A stretch of 64,000 bases of DNA from Callipepla californica brunnescens (taxonomy: Eukaryota; Chordata; Aves; Galliformes; Odontophoridae): the NCBI GenBank assembly GCA_023055505.1, contig JALIRH010000099.1, positions 697,001 through 761,000 of the forward strand, read 5' to 3'. The notes below the pieces were generated by a model. It saw nothing but the letters and a program-made list of their open reading frames with translations, ran no database searches and was not told the DNA's origin. This document shows, in pieces, positions 34,690-47,000 of this stretch; within the stretch, counting starts at the first letter, position 1, and each line of letters begins with the position of its first letter. The translations under genes and the position numbers were made by a program.

Positions 34690-36060
34690 GGTTAGGGTTA
34701 GGGTTTAGGCTAGGGTTAGGGTCAGCTTCAGGGTCAGGGTTAGGGCAAGGGTTAGGTTTTGGTGTAGATTTCGGTTTAGGGTAAGGGTTAGGGATAATTT
34801 GAGTGTTAGCGTCAGGGACAGAAGTAGGTGAAGTGTTCATGTTAGGAGTAGCATTAGGGTTAAGTTTAGGGTTAGACTTAGGATTGGATTTGTATGTAGG
34901 GTTAGGGGTAGGGTTAGTTTGAGTGTCAGGGTGAGGTAAGGGGTAGGCCTCGGGTTTGGCTTTGTGTTAAGTAAAGGTTTAGGAATAGTTGTAGGGTTAG
35001 TGTTTGGATTAGGATTTGGTTTAATATTAGGAACATGTTTTGGGATAGATTTAGGTGAGGGTTGTGGTGATCTGATGCTTTTGGTTAGGTTTAGGGTTGG
35101 GCTTCCACTTGGGTTTTGTGGTAGGGTCTGAGTTTGGGTTAGGGTTAGGGTAGAGTTAGAATTAGGATTTGGGAAATGCTTCGAGTTCTGTTTAGGGTAA
35201 GGATTAGTGTTAGATTTAGGGTTTGAGTTAGGGTTAGGATTATGGTTAGGACTAGGGTTCTGTTAGGTTTTGGGTTAGGGTTATGGGTAAGTTTGTTTTA
35301 GTACTAGGGTAAGGTTATGTTTAGGGTTAGGGTTACGATTAGGGAAAGATTTAGTGATACAGTGTTAGGGTAAGTTTAGGTTATGGAATAGGGTTAGGTG
35401 TAAGATTGGGTTTAGTAATAGGGTTAGGTTTAGATTCTGGGTTAGGGTTAGAGATAGGGAAAGGGTTTGGGATTGTTTTAGGTTTTGGATTAGGTTTAGG
35501 ATTAGGGTTAGGGAAAAAGTTTTTCTCAGTTTTATGATTGTGTTTAGAGCTAGGATTAGGTTGAGTGTTCATGTTAGCATTAGGGGAAGTTTTAGGTTTA
35601 GGTTTAGGTTTAGGATGCGATCTGTGTTTAGGGTTAGGGGCAGGGTCAGTTTGAGTGTAAGGGTCAGATTAGGGTTAGGCCTCTGGTTAGGGTTAAGGTT
35701 AGGAATAGGATTAGGTTTCAGGTTAGTGTTAGGGTTAGGCCTGGGATTGGTGTTAGGGTTAGGTTAAGGTAAGTCTTGTGGTTAGGGTTAGGTGTAGGAA
35801 AAGGGTTTTGGGGATAGGGATAGTGTATAGGTAAGGGTTAGAATTCGATTTAGGATTAGGCTTAGGGATAGGGTTTGTTTGAGTTCTAAGGTTAGATACA
35901 GCATTAGAACTAGGTTGAGTGTCAGTGTTAGGATTAAGGTTTGGGTTACTGTTGAGGATAGGAATAGGGATAGGTTTAGGGTTATGCTTAGGGTTCAGGC
36001 TAGGTACAGGGTTAGGGTTAGGTTTAAGGTGAGTGTTAGGCTTAGGGTAAGGATTGTGGT
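34690..36060. repeat. Degenerate TTAGGG-like arm, G-rich on the + strand
   Basis: About 1.37 kb of TTAGGG variants begins directly after unique DNA at GCGACTGG. Landmarks match the G-rich arm of the macro-units at 40,853-42,340. These include GGTTGTGGTGATCTGATGCT near 35,061 (compare 41,637), GTTGAGTGTTCATGTTAGCA near 35,561 (compare 41,101), and GTTTGAGTGTCAGGGTGAG near 34,917 (compare 42,293). It is a diverged copy of that arm. No gene is seen; long frames are VRVRVRF-type repeat artefacts. Confidence 0.9.
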
Positions 36061-36078
36061 AAAAATGAGTTCTCTACT

Positions 36079-36602
36079 TGTTAATCAAACCGACTCGAGA
36101 CAGATGTGTCCGTGTTTTTCAGCGTGTTTTTTTTTCTGAGAACTATGTAGTTTGTAGAAGTCTCAAAAGAGATATATCGATGTTTTGTCTAAAAACTGTA
36201 GTTTGTGCAAGTTGGAGCCACAGCGCTTAGTTCTAACACCTGGACAATGAACAACAGATAGCAGTGACCTTTGGAGAAACTGCAAAAGAAAAAGAAGTGA
36301 AAATCTCCTCTTGAGCGCGCGTGATCGGAGCTGAGGAAAACTATGGCCTTCATCATCTCGATCGCCAGGAGGCAGAGAACGACCCCCAGATAACAGCCAG
36401 CGCAGCCCAGGAAGAGAAAGATAAGACATGAATGCAGAGATAAGGGACAATGAAAAGAGGGGTTGGGGGGCCCTGTTGAGCACCTCTGGTGCAGAGGAGA
36501 CTCCCAGCCGCCCAGCGCTGTTCCGCTCATTTCTTGCTTGCTCAATAAATTCCTTACTGTTGGCAACAGTTGGTGCGTATCGTTCTCTTCACACCTCTAA
36601 CA
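36079..36602 (+). mobile_element. 5' LTR of the gamma-like ERV
   Basis: The right end is fixed by CTCTAACA at 36,602, just before the primer site. The left end is placed at TGTTAATC (36,079), which forms an inverted TGTTA/TAACA pair; other TG positions close by are possible. A poly(A) signal AATAAA is at 36,544-36,549, giving an R/U5 boundary shortly after. Confidence 0.78.
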
Positions 36603-36605
36603 ATT

Positions 36606-36623
36606 TGGTGCCGTGACTCGGAT
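36606..36623 (+). other. Primer binding site, tRNA-His type
   Basis: TGGTGCCGTGACTCGGAT, 18 bases complementary to the 3' end of tRNA-His including CCA, lies three bases after the LTR. Confidence 0.92.
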
Positions 36624-36699
36624 CCAGGCGACTCTGCTGTGGAATTCCCACTCCAGGGGAGCACCCCGTCTTCGGACGGCCCCTGGGCTGGGGAACTTC

Positions 36700-38160
36700 T
36701 GTGCAGAGACCTGTAGCTCCGAACTCTAGGTACAGCTCGCAGGTAAAGCTACCGGACATACCACTAGAAAGTCCCCTAGGTTTAATGTTAAAACATTGGG
36801 GTGATTCTCCCTCTAGACGAGGAAAGAGTGAGGTGAAGATGGTACATGACTGTATGGAGGTATGGGGAGGAAAGCAGAGAAGGGCAGATCAGCTGTTCTG
36901 GCCAGTATTTGGGTCCTTTGAGGACCGGATCTGCCAGGCTCTAAACGCTTATGCAAATGAAAAACAGCCTTTGAATCTGGAAGATGGTGAGTATGCAAAT
37001 GATGGGTAGAATCTGATATTGGAACCTTTCTGTTCCCCCTAATTAAAAAAAGGAATACAACAGAGGAGGACATTATACACTATCCCCCCGCCTTACGCTC
37101 CCCCCGAACAGAATCCAGCGGCTCCGCCGGAGCAAGCTGAATCTGACTTGGGAGATGAACCTGAATGTGAACCCCTAGACTTCCCTAGGAGAAGGATCAC
37201 TAGAAGGCAAGCTAGGCAGGAGAGGGGTCAAGGAGGAAATGTTCTCCCTTTAAGAGAAATACCTGTAGCTACCGGAGGATCAAAGCCAGGAGCTGGCTAT
37301 GTTTCAGTTCCCTTCAACTCAGGAGATACATAAGGGAATTTAAGAAGGAGATGGGGAATTTGCTGGAGGATCCTTGAGGGGTCTCCGAGAGGCTAGATCA
37401 ATCTTCAGGTCCCAACCATTAAACTTGGGATGAAACACAGGCAATTTTGGGCATACTATTTAGAGCAGAAGAAAGGGATATGATCAGGAGGGCAGGTACG
37501 TGAATCTGGGATCAGCAACACCCGTCTGGCCCAGGAGCAGATCTAAAGTGACCCTTACAGCGGCCCAATTGGGATAATCAGAGCCAGGAACATGGTACTC
37601 ACATGGCAGATTTGCGAGTTCTTATTATTCAAGGGATTAGAGAATCTGTCCCTCGGGGACAGAATATCAATAAGGCAAATAAGGCAAGCAACGGAAAAAA
37701 GATGAAACTCCTACTGAGTGGTTAGAGAGACTATGCAGAAATGTACAGTTCTATTCAGGATTAGATCCTGCTACCCCGTGGGGCGAGCTCTCCTGAAAAC
37801 GCGGTTTGAAGCTAGGTCCTGGACAGATATTGGAAGGAAACTAGAGAAGCTGGAGGACTGGCAGGAGAGAGGATTAGATGAATTGCTGAGAGAGGCTCAG
37901 AAAGTATACGTTAAGGAGAGAGGAGGAGACTCAGAAGAGGCAAGCTGGAAGTCTGATAGCCGCGGTAAGAAAAGGACAGAAGGGGGCGTTCCAGGCAAGG
38001 AGAAGAGGGAATATTCCTCGGGCAGAAAATGCGCTTCAACCCAAGCAGAACAGACCCAGAGATATGAGGACAGTTGAATGCTTCTACTGTCAGAAAAAGG
38101 GACACATGAAGAAAGACTGTAGAAAGAGAATCTGGGACGAGCAAATGTTTCAGGAGGACT
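36700..38160 (+). pseudogene. Gamma-like gag, multiply broken
   Basis: Matrix-like sequence (MVHDCMEVWGGKQRRADQLF) lies at about 36,838-36,900. A PPPY late-domain motif is at 37,085-37,096, followed by a charged arginine-rich stretch to about 37,330. Capsid-like pieces span about 37,400-37,900. The nucleocapsid zinc knuckle CFYCQKKGHMKKDC (CX2CX4HX4C) is at 38,079-38,120. Several frameshifts and stops separate these parts. By family the product would assemble virus particles; this copy cannot encode it whole. Confidence 0.85.
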
Positions 38161-38199
38161 GAGGGGGTCAGGGACTCTATGTGCTGGGGACCTGGGAAA

Positions 38200-38656
38200 G
38201 AAACAAGCCCTTGATAAAATTGAAATTGGGTTCTCAGCGTCAGGAAATGGAATTTTTGGTAGAGTCTGGGGCAGAAAGATCGACTGTTCAATATTTACCT
38301 CGAGGATGTTCTTTATCCTCGGAAGAGCTACAAGTAATTGGAACAAAAGGGGAACCTTTTATGGTACCTGTTGTAAAGCAGGTAGAAATAGAATCACCTA
38401 GCACCTATGGAACTGAGTCTTTTTTATTGGTACCTGAAGCAGAATAGAATTTGCTAGGGAGAGATTGAATTGTGGAGTTAGGAATAAATTTGGAAGTAAA
38501 AGATAGAGAATTAACTGTTCAGCAACGTACTCTAACGATAGAAGATGAGGCTAGAATTAACCCAGAAGTTTGGTAGAGTCCAGAATCAGTAGGGAAGTTA
38601 GACATAGAACCCTTTGAAGTGATTCTAAAGGACCCAGGCATTCCAATTAGGGTGAA
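38200..38656 (+). pseudogene. Gamma-like protease, catalytic residue changed, truncated
   Basis: The frame around 38,200-38,447 reads as a retroviral aspartic protease. The active-site position reads VESGAERSTVQ, with Glu (GAG, 38,262-38,264) where the family has Asp in D-T/S-G. The closing motif LLGRD follows after an in-frame TAG, and more stops follow. The sequence then ends at the macro-repeat junction. It is inactive by both changes. Confidence 0.85.
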
Positions 38657-41600
38657 AGGCCTAACCTTTCTCTCACCCTAACAATCAAAGAAAACCTATT
38701 CCTAAACCTAATCCTAAATCTAGTCCTAACCCTAACCCTCACCCTTAATCTAACCCCAACCCCCACCCAGAAGCTAACACTTAGCATTGTACAATACCTA
38801 AACGTACCCCTAATCCTTATCACTAAACCTAAAAGGAACCTGAAACATAGTGCTAAATCCGAACCCTAACCCTGAAGACTAATGCTAACAATGAACCAAT
38901 TCCTATACCTTTTCCTTCCTCCAAATTGATTCCTAGCACTAACCCTAACCCTACATTAACCCTATCCTAACCCTAACCCTAACCCTAGCCCTAAACTACA
39001 TTAACCCTAACCCTAACCCTAACCCTAACCCTAGCCCTAACCTAACTCTAACCCTAACCCTAACCCTAAACCTAATGCTAACCCTTACCCTACCCTAACC
39101 CTAACCCTACCATACCCTAACCCTAACCTACCCTAACACTAACCCTAACCCTAACCCTAAACCTAAACCTAAACCTAACCCTAACCCTAACCCTAATTCC
39201 TAACCCTTACCTTAACTGTATCACAATCCCTATCCTAATTCTTACCCTAACCCTAACCCTTACCTAACCCTAACCCTAACCCTAACTCTAACCTTAACCC
39301 TAACCCTAACCCTAACCTAACCCTAACCCTAATCCTAACCCTAACCCTAACTCTAATTCCTAACCCTTACCTTAACTGTATCACAATCCCTATCCTAATT
39401 CTTACCTTAACCCTAACCCTAACCCTAACCCTAACTCTCACCTTAACCCTAACCCTAACCCTAACCTAACCCTAACCCTAACCCTAACCCTAACCGTAAC
39501 CCTAACCCTAACCCTAACCCTAACCCTAACCCTAACCCTAACCCTAACCCTAACCCTAACCTCAACCCTAACCCTAACTCTAACCTTAACCCTAAACCTA
39601 ACAATAAATTTAACCCTAACCCTAACACTAACCCTAACCCTAATTTTACCCTAACCCTAAGCATACCCTAACCCTAACCCTAACCCCAACCCTAACCTAA
39701 CCCTAACCCTAACCCTAACCCTAACCCTACCCTAACCCTAACCCTAACCCTAACCCTAACCCTAACCCTAACCCTAACCCTAACAATAAATTTAACCTTA
39801 ACCCTAACCCTAACCCTAACCCTACCCTAACCCTAACCCTAACCCTAACCCTAACCCTAACCCTAACCCTACCCTAACCCTAACCCTAACCCTAACCCTA
39901 ACACTAACCCTAACCCTAACCCTAACCCTACCCTAACCCTAACCCTACCCTAACCCTAACCCTAACCCTTACCCTAACCCTAGCCTAACCCAAACCCTAA
40001 CCCTAACCCTACCCTAACCCTAACCCTAACCCTAACCCTACCCCTAACCCTACTTTACCCTAACCCTAATCCTAACACTAACTCTAACTTTATTCCTTAC
40101 CCTAACACTAATCCAATCCCGAACCCTAACCCTAATCCTAGCCCTAACTCTAACTTTATTCGTAACCCTACCCCTAATCCAAACAATAACCCTTACCCTA
40201 ATCAAACCCTATCCCTATTCCTAACCCTTACCCTAACCGTATCACAATCCCTATCCTAACTCTTACCATAACCCAAACCCTAACCTAACCCTAACCCTAA
40301 CCCTAACCCTATCCCTAACCCTTACCCTAACTCTAACCCTACCCTAACCTTAACTCTACCCTAACCGTATCCCTACCCTAACCCTAACCCTAATCCTAGC
40401 CCTTACTCTAACTTTATTCCTAACCCTACCCCTGATCCAAACACTAACCCTAACCTTAATGTAACCCTAACCCTATTCCTAACCCTTACCCTAACTGTAT
40501 CCCATTCCCTATCCTAACTCTTACCATAACCCTAACCCTCATGCTAATGCTAACCCTAACCCTGAATCTAACCCTTACCCTAACCCTATCCCTTACCCAG
40601 AAGCTAACACTTAGCGTTGTACAATACCTAACCGTACCCTAACCCTATCCCTAAACCTAAAAGGAACCCAAACTCTAACCCTAAATCTGTCCCTGAGCCT
40701 AACCTTCAACCTTACCCTAACCTTAACCCTAACCCTGTTCCATTCTCTAAACATATCTGTAAGCATTACCTTCATCCTAACTCGAACTCTACCCTAACCC
40801 TATCCCTTTGACCCCAACACAAAACCCAGATTGAGCCTGACCCTAACCTAGGTAGCATAAAGTGTATGTAGGGTGAATTTGAGTTTTAGGGTCAAAGTTA
40901 AATTGTTAGTTTTAGGGTTAGGGTGAAGGATTGCTTTAGTTCTAGTATTAGGGTGTTTGGGGTTAGGGTTAGGGTAAGGATTTTGGAGTGGATTAGGTTT
41001 AGGGTCAGGTTTGGGGGAGTTTTGGGGTTAGGGTTAGATTTAGGATTAGGGTTAGCAAAAAAGGTGTTTTAGTTTTAGTTTAGGTTAGTGCTAGGATTAG
41101 GTTGAGTGTTCTTGTGAAGTTTAGGTTTAGGGTTAGGTTTAGGTTTAGATTGAGGTTTAGGGTAAGGAGTAGGGTTCATTTGACTTTTAGGGTCAGAGTA
41201 GAGTTAAGTCGTGTTAGGGTTAAGGTTAAGAACAGGATTCAGATTCCAATTAGGTTTTGGGTTCCTACTAGGGATAGGCCTCAAATTAGTGTTAAGGTTA
41301 GGGTTAGGGTTAGGTATAGGGAAAGGGTTAGTGTTAAGGCCAGGGCAAGTGTATGGTTTAGGGTAAAGATTGGATTTAGGGTTAGGTTTAGATGTAGGTT
41401 TGGTTTGATCGTTAGGGTGTGAGAAGGCACCGGCCTTGGATTTCATTTGGAGATTGGGTAAGGTTTAGGAATAGGAATAACATTGGTGTTTAAAAGATGA
41501 TTAGTGTTAGTATTAGGGAGAGGGTTACGGTTAGAGTTTAGTTAGGGTTGTTAGTTTTAGAGTGAGGGATAGGGGTATGGTTTGGTCTAGTACTTGGGTT

Positions 41601-44042
41601 AGGGTTTGGGATAGTCCTAGCATTAGTGTTAGGGTTAGGGTTCCGTTAGGGTTGTGGTAATCTGATGCTAGGTGTCGGGATTAGGGTTGTGCTTAAATGT
41701 GGGTTTGGTTTGAGGGTCAGAGTTAGGGTTAGGGTAGAGTTAGAATTAGGGTAAGAGTTAGGATTAGGTTTAGGATTAGGATAAAGATTAGGTTAGGATT
41801 AGTGTTGGCTTTAGGGTTGTGTCTGGGAGAAGGGTTAGTGTTAGGGATAGACTTAGGGTAAGAGTAAGTGTTAGGAATAGGCATAGGTTTTGGGAAAGTT
41901 TCAGAGTTTGGACTGGATTTATGATTAGGGTTAGGGACAAAGATTTTTTGAGATTTGTGATTAGATTTAGGGAGAAAAGTAGGCTGACTTGTGGTGTTAG
42001 CAGTAGGTTTAGGTTTAGGTTTAGGTTTAGGATTCCATTTGTATTTATTGATGGAGGTTGGGTTAGTTGGAGTGTAAAGGTCAGAGTAGGGTTAGGCCTT
42101 GGGATAGGGTTAAGGTTTGGAATAGGATTAGGATTCAAATGATGTTACGGGTTGGTGTTAGGGTTAGGGAAAGGTTAGGATCAGGGTTGAGGTCAGGGTT
42201 AGGTATAGGAAAAGGGTTAGTGTTAGGGCTAGGGCAATTGGAAGGGTTAGGCTTAGGCTTAGATATTAGGGTTAGGTTTAGGCGGAGGTTTGGTTCGAGT
42301 GTCAGGGTGAGAGAAGGGGTAGGCCTGGGGTTTGGTTTTGGGTTACATCATACAAATCATCACATACATTAGCTGGGGTGGGAGGTGCAAGGAACAGCCA
42401 GCAAAGTGCTGAGTTCATTCCAATCAGAGGACCTGAAGATCGGGTAGCTACTATCAAACCGTTTGTGTTGCCAATTCCGATGATATTTATGGGGCCCTGA
42501 TGTTATGGTTCAGTGGGGAGTCACTATCAAGTCCAAACCCAATCCAAACCCCAAACCTACTCCTATTCCTAAACCTTATCTTAACCCTAAACCAAACCCA
42601 AACCCAAGGCCCTCCCCTTCTCTCAGCCTAACACTCAAACTAACCTAAACCCGAAACTAACCCTACATTTATCCTAATCTTATCCATATTCTAAGGCCTA
42701 ACCCTACTCTGACCAGAAAGCTCATGTTGTCTAAAATCTACCCCTTACCTAAAACCTAAATCGACAAAAAAACCTAACCCGAAACCTCAACCTAACTCTT
42801 CTCCTAACTAGAACACCAGCACTTCACCTTACCCTAACTGGAAACCTAGGACTAAATCCTTACCTTGTCCAGAACCCTATTCCTAACCCAAACCAGAATT
42901 CTAACCTCTACCCTAACCAAAACCCTTCCCCTAAACCTAAACCTAATGCTACCCTCAACCAAACCCTAGCCCTAAATCCTACCCTAAAACCAACACCACG
43001 TTTAAGCTCAAACCTCAAGCCTCAAAGAAAGCATCAGATTACCGCAGATCTCACCTAACACTAACCCCAATCCAATCCCTACTACTAACCCCAAACCCAA
43101 TCCAAACACCAAAACTATTCCTATTCCTAAACCTAACACTAAGCCAGAACCAAACCCAAGGCCTACCCCTTCTCTCAGCCTGACACTCAAACTAACCTAG
43201 ACCTGAACGCAACGCTAAATCAAATACTAAAACTCACCCTTAGCCAAGGCCCTTTTAGGACCCTTCCCTGGTCCTAAAACTAAAGAGAACCCTTCATCTA
43301 CATCCCTAACCCTTACCCTAAACCTAAATCTACACCAAAACCTAACCCTAACCCTAACATGTCTTCTAACTGTAAAACTAACGCTTCACCTAACCCGAAC
43401 TGAAACCCCAGGACTAAACCTTACCTAACACCTAGCTATATTCCTAACCCTATCCTGAAACCTAACGTTAACCCTAACCCTAAAAACAACTTGGAACCAA
43501 ACCCTAACCCTAACCTAACCCTTATCAGAACCCTAAATCTAATCCTAACCGTTACCTCAATTGAACTCCAATTCTTCCTGAAATCTAAATGGGACCTTAA
43601 AACCAACCCCAGATTGAAGCCCAACCCTAAACCTAACACAAAGCATTAGATTACCACAGCCATCACCTAACTCTAACCCCAGCCTTAACGCTAATACTAT
43701 CCCAAACACTATTCCAATTCCTAAACCCAACACAAACCCAAAAACACAAAGCCTACAATTCTCACAGCCTAACACTGAAAGGAAACCTAAATCTTACCCT
43801 AACTCTAAAACTAATCCAAAGCATGACCACAATTTAAACTCTAAATCTACCTTCAAACTAAAGCTGACCCTAACACCAACCTCAAGTAAAAGCCCAACCC
43901 TAAGCCTAACACAAAGCATTAGATTACCACAACGCTCACCTAACTTCTAACCCCCACCCTAACACTAATACTAAAGCAATCAGATTCCAAATACTAACCC
44001 AATTCCTATTCTGAAACCCAAAACTATTCCAAAAACAAACCC
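38656..44042. repeat. Macro-repeat unit 1 (5,387 bp)
   Basis: The unit begins AAGGCCTAACC. Parts: CCCTAA-rich array to the CCTAGG site at 40,847-40,852; TTAGGG-like arm to about 42,340; non-telomeric spacer 42,341-42,533; second C-rich arm to 44,042. The stretch from CCTAGG to the next unit start is 3,196 bp, as in units 2-4. The frames inside (VRVRVRF, NPNPNP and GLGLGLG types) are read from telomere-like repeats and are not genes. Confidence 0.95.
42341..42533 (+). other. Conserved non-telomeric spacer, unit 1
   Basis: About 190 bp of ordinary-complexity DNA (ACATTAGCTGGGGTGGGAGG onward) between a TTAGGG-like arm and a CCCTAA-like arm. In units 2-4 the + strand is open across it and reads AEFIPIRGPEDRVATIKPFV, which looks like a protein remnant, but I recognise no family. 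It is the only part of the unit without telomere-like composition. Confidence 0.8.
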
Positions 44043-47000
44043 AAGGCCTAACCTTTCTCTCACCCTAACAATCAAAGAAAACCTATTCCTAAACCTAATC
44101 CTAAATCTAGTCCTAACCCTAACCCTCACCCTTAATCTAACCCCAACCCCCACCCAGAAGCTAACACTTAGCATTGTACAATACCTAAACGTACCCCTAA
44201 TCCTTATCACTAAACCTAAAAGGAACCTGAAACATAGTGCTAAATCCGAACCCTAACCCTGAAGACTAATGCTAACAATGAACCAATTCCTATACCTTTT
44301 CCTTCCTCCAAATTGATTCCTAGCACTAACCCTAACCCTACATTAACCCTATCCTAACCCTAACCCTAACCCTAGCCCTAAACTACATTAACCCTAACCC
44401 TAACCCTAACCCTAACCCTAAACCTAAACCTAAACCTAACCCTAACCCTAATCCTAATTCCTAACCCTTACCTTAACTGTATCACAATCCCTATCCTAAT
44501 TCTTACCCTAACCCTAACCCTTACCTAACCCTAACCCTAACCCTAACCCTTACCTAACCCTAACCCTAACCCTAACCCTAACCCTAACCCTAACCCTAAC
44601 CCTAACCCTAACCCTAACCCTAACCCTAACTCTAACCTTAACCCTAACCCTAATCCTAACCCTAACCCTAACCCTAATCCTAACCCTAACCCTAACCCTA
44701 ACCCTAATTCCTAACCCTTACCTTAACTGTATCGCAATCCCTATCCTAATTCTTATCCTAACCCTAACCCTTACCTAACCCTAACCCTAAACCTAACCCT
44801 AACTCTCACCTTAACCCTAACCCTAACCCTAACCTAACCCAAACCCTAACCCTAACCCTAACCCTAACCCTAACCCTAACCCTAACCCTAACCCTAACCC
44901 TAACCTCAACCCTAACCCTAACTCTAACCTTAACCCTAAACCTAACAATAAATTTAACCCTAACCCTAACACTAACCCTAACCCTAATTTTACCCTAACC
45001 CTAAGCATACTCTAACCCTAACCCTAAACCTAACCCTAACCCTAACCCCAACCCTAACCTAACCCTAACCCTAACCCTAACCCTAACCCTACCCTAACCC
45101 TAACCCTAACACTAACCCTAACCCTAACCCTAAACCTAAACCTAAACCTAACCCTAACCCTAACCCTAATTCCTAACCCTTACCTTAACTTTATCACAAT
45201 CCCTATCCTAATTCTTACCCTAACCCTAACCCTTACCTAACCCTAACCCTAACCCTAACCCTAACTCTAACCTTAACCCTAACCCTAACCCTAACCTAAC
45301 CCTAACCCTAATTCTAACCCTAACCCTAACTCTAATTCCTAACCCTTACCTTAACTGTATCACAATCCCTATCCTAATTCTTACCCTAACCCTAACCCTT
45401 ACCTAACCCTAACCCTAACCCTAACCCTAACCCTAACTCTCACCCTAACCCTAACCCTAACCCTAACCTAACCCTAACCCTAACCCTAACCCTAACCCTA
45501 ACCCTAACCCTAACCCTAACCCTAACCCTAACCCTAACCTCAACCCTAACCCTAACTCTAACCTTAACCCTAAACCTAACAATAAATTTAACCCTAACCC
45601 TAACACTAACCCTAACCCTAATTTTACCCTAACCCTAAGCATACCCTAACCCTAACCCTAACCCTAACCCTAACCCCAACCCTAACCTAACCCTAACCCT
45701 AACCCTAACCCTAACCCTAACCCTAACCCTAACCCTACCCTAACCCTAACAATAAATTTAACCTTAACCGTAACCCTAACCCTAACCCTAACAAAAAATT
45801 TAACCTTAACCCTAACCCTAACCCTAACCCTAACCCTAACCCTAACCCTAACCCTACCCTAACCCTAACCCTAACCCTAACCCTAACCCTAACCCTAACC
45901 CTTACCCTAACCCTAGCCTAACCCAAACCCTAACAGTAACCCTACCCTAACCCTAACCCTAACCCTTACCCTAACCCTACTTTACCCTAACCCTAATCCT
46001 AACACTAACTCTAACTTTATTCCTTACCCTAACACTAATCCAATCCCGAACCCTAACCCTAATCCTAGCCCTAACTCTAACTTTATTCGTAACCCTACCC
46101 CTAATCCAAACAATAACCCTTACCCTAATCAAACCCTATCCCTATTCCTAACCCTTACCCTAACCGTATCACAATCCCTATCCTAACTCTTACCATAACC
46201 CAAACCCTAACCTAACCCTAACCCTAACCCTAACCCTATCCCTAACCCTTACCCTAACTCTAACCCTACCCTAACCTTAACTCTACCCTAACCGTATCCC
46301 TACCCTAACCCTAACCCTAATCCTAGCCCTTACTCTAACTTTATTCCTAACCCTACCCCTGATCCAAACACTAACCCTAACCTTAATGTAACCCTAACCC
46401 TATTCCTAACCCTTACCCTAACTGTATCCCATTCCCTATCCTAACTCTTACCATAACCCTAACCCTGATGCTAATGCTAACCCTAACCCTGAATCTAACC
46501 CTTACCCTAACCCTATCCCTTACCCAGAAGCTAACACTTAGCGTTGTACAATACCTAACCGTACCCTAACCCTATCCCTAAACCTAAAAGGAACCCAAAC
46601 TCTAACCCTAAATCTGTCCCTGAGCCTAACCTTCAACCTTACCCTAACCTTAACCCTAACCCTGTTCCATTCTCTAAACATATCTGTAAGCATTACCTTC
46701 ATCCTAACTCGAACTCTACCCTAACCCTATCCCTTTGACCCCAACACAAAACCCAGATTGAGCCTGACCCTAACCTAGGTAGCATAAAGTGTATGTAGGG
46801 TGAATTTGAGTTTTAGGGTCAAAGTTAAATTGTTAGTTTTAGGGTTAGGGTGAAGGATTGCTTTAGTTCTAGTATTAGGGTGTTTGGGGTTAGGGTTAGG
46901 GTAAGGATTTTGGAGTGGATTAGGTTTAGGGTCAGGTTTGGGGGAGTTTTGGGGTTAGGGTTAGATTTAGGATTAGGGTTAGCAAAAAAGGTGTTTTAGT

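Larger units (their letters stand above)
36079..38656 (+). mobile_element. 5' part of a gamma-like endogenous retrovirus, plus strand
   Basis: LTR, tRNA-His primer site, broken gag with PPPY and one CCHC knuckle, and broken protease, in the + direction. The sequence is cut off before reverse transcriptase by the macro-repeat at about 38,656. One zinc knuckle, PPPY and a tRNA-His primer are consistent with a class I (gamma-like, ERV-H-type primer) element. It is unrelated to the minus-strand ERV at 26,116-30,536. Many frameshifts and stops show it is old. Confidence 0.9.
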
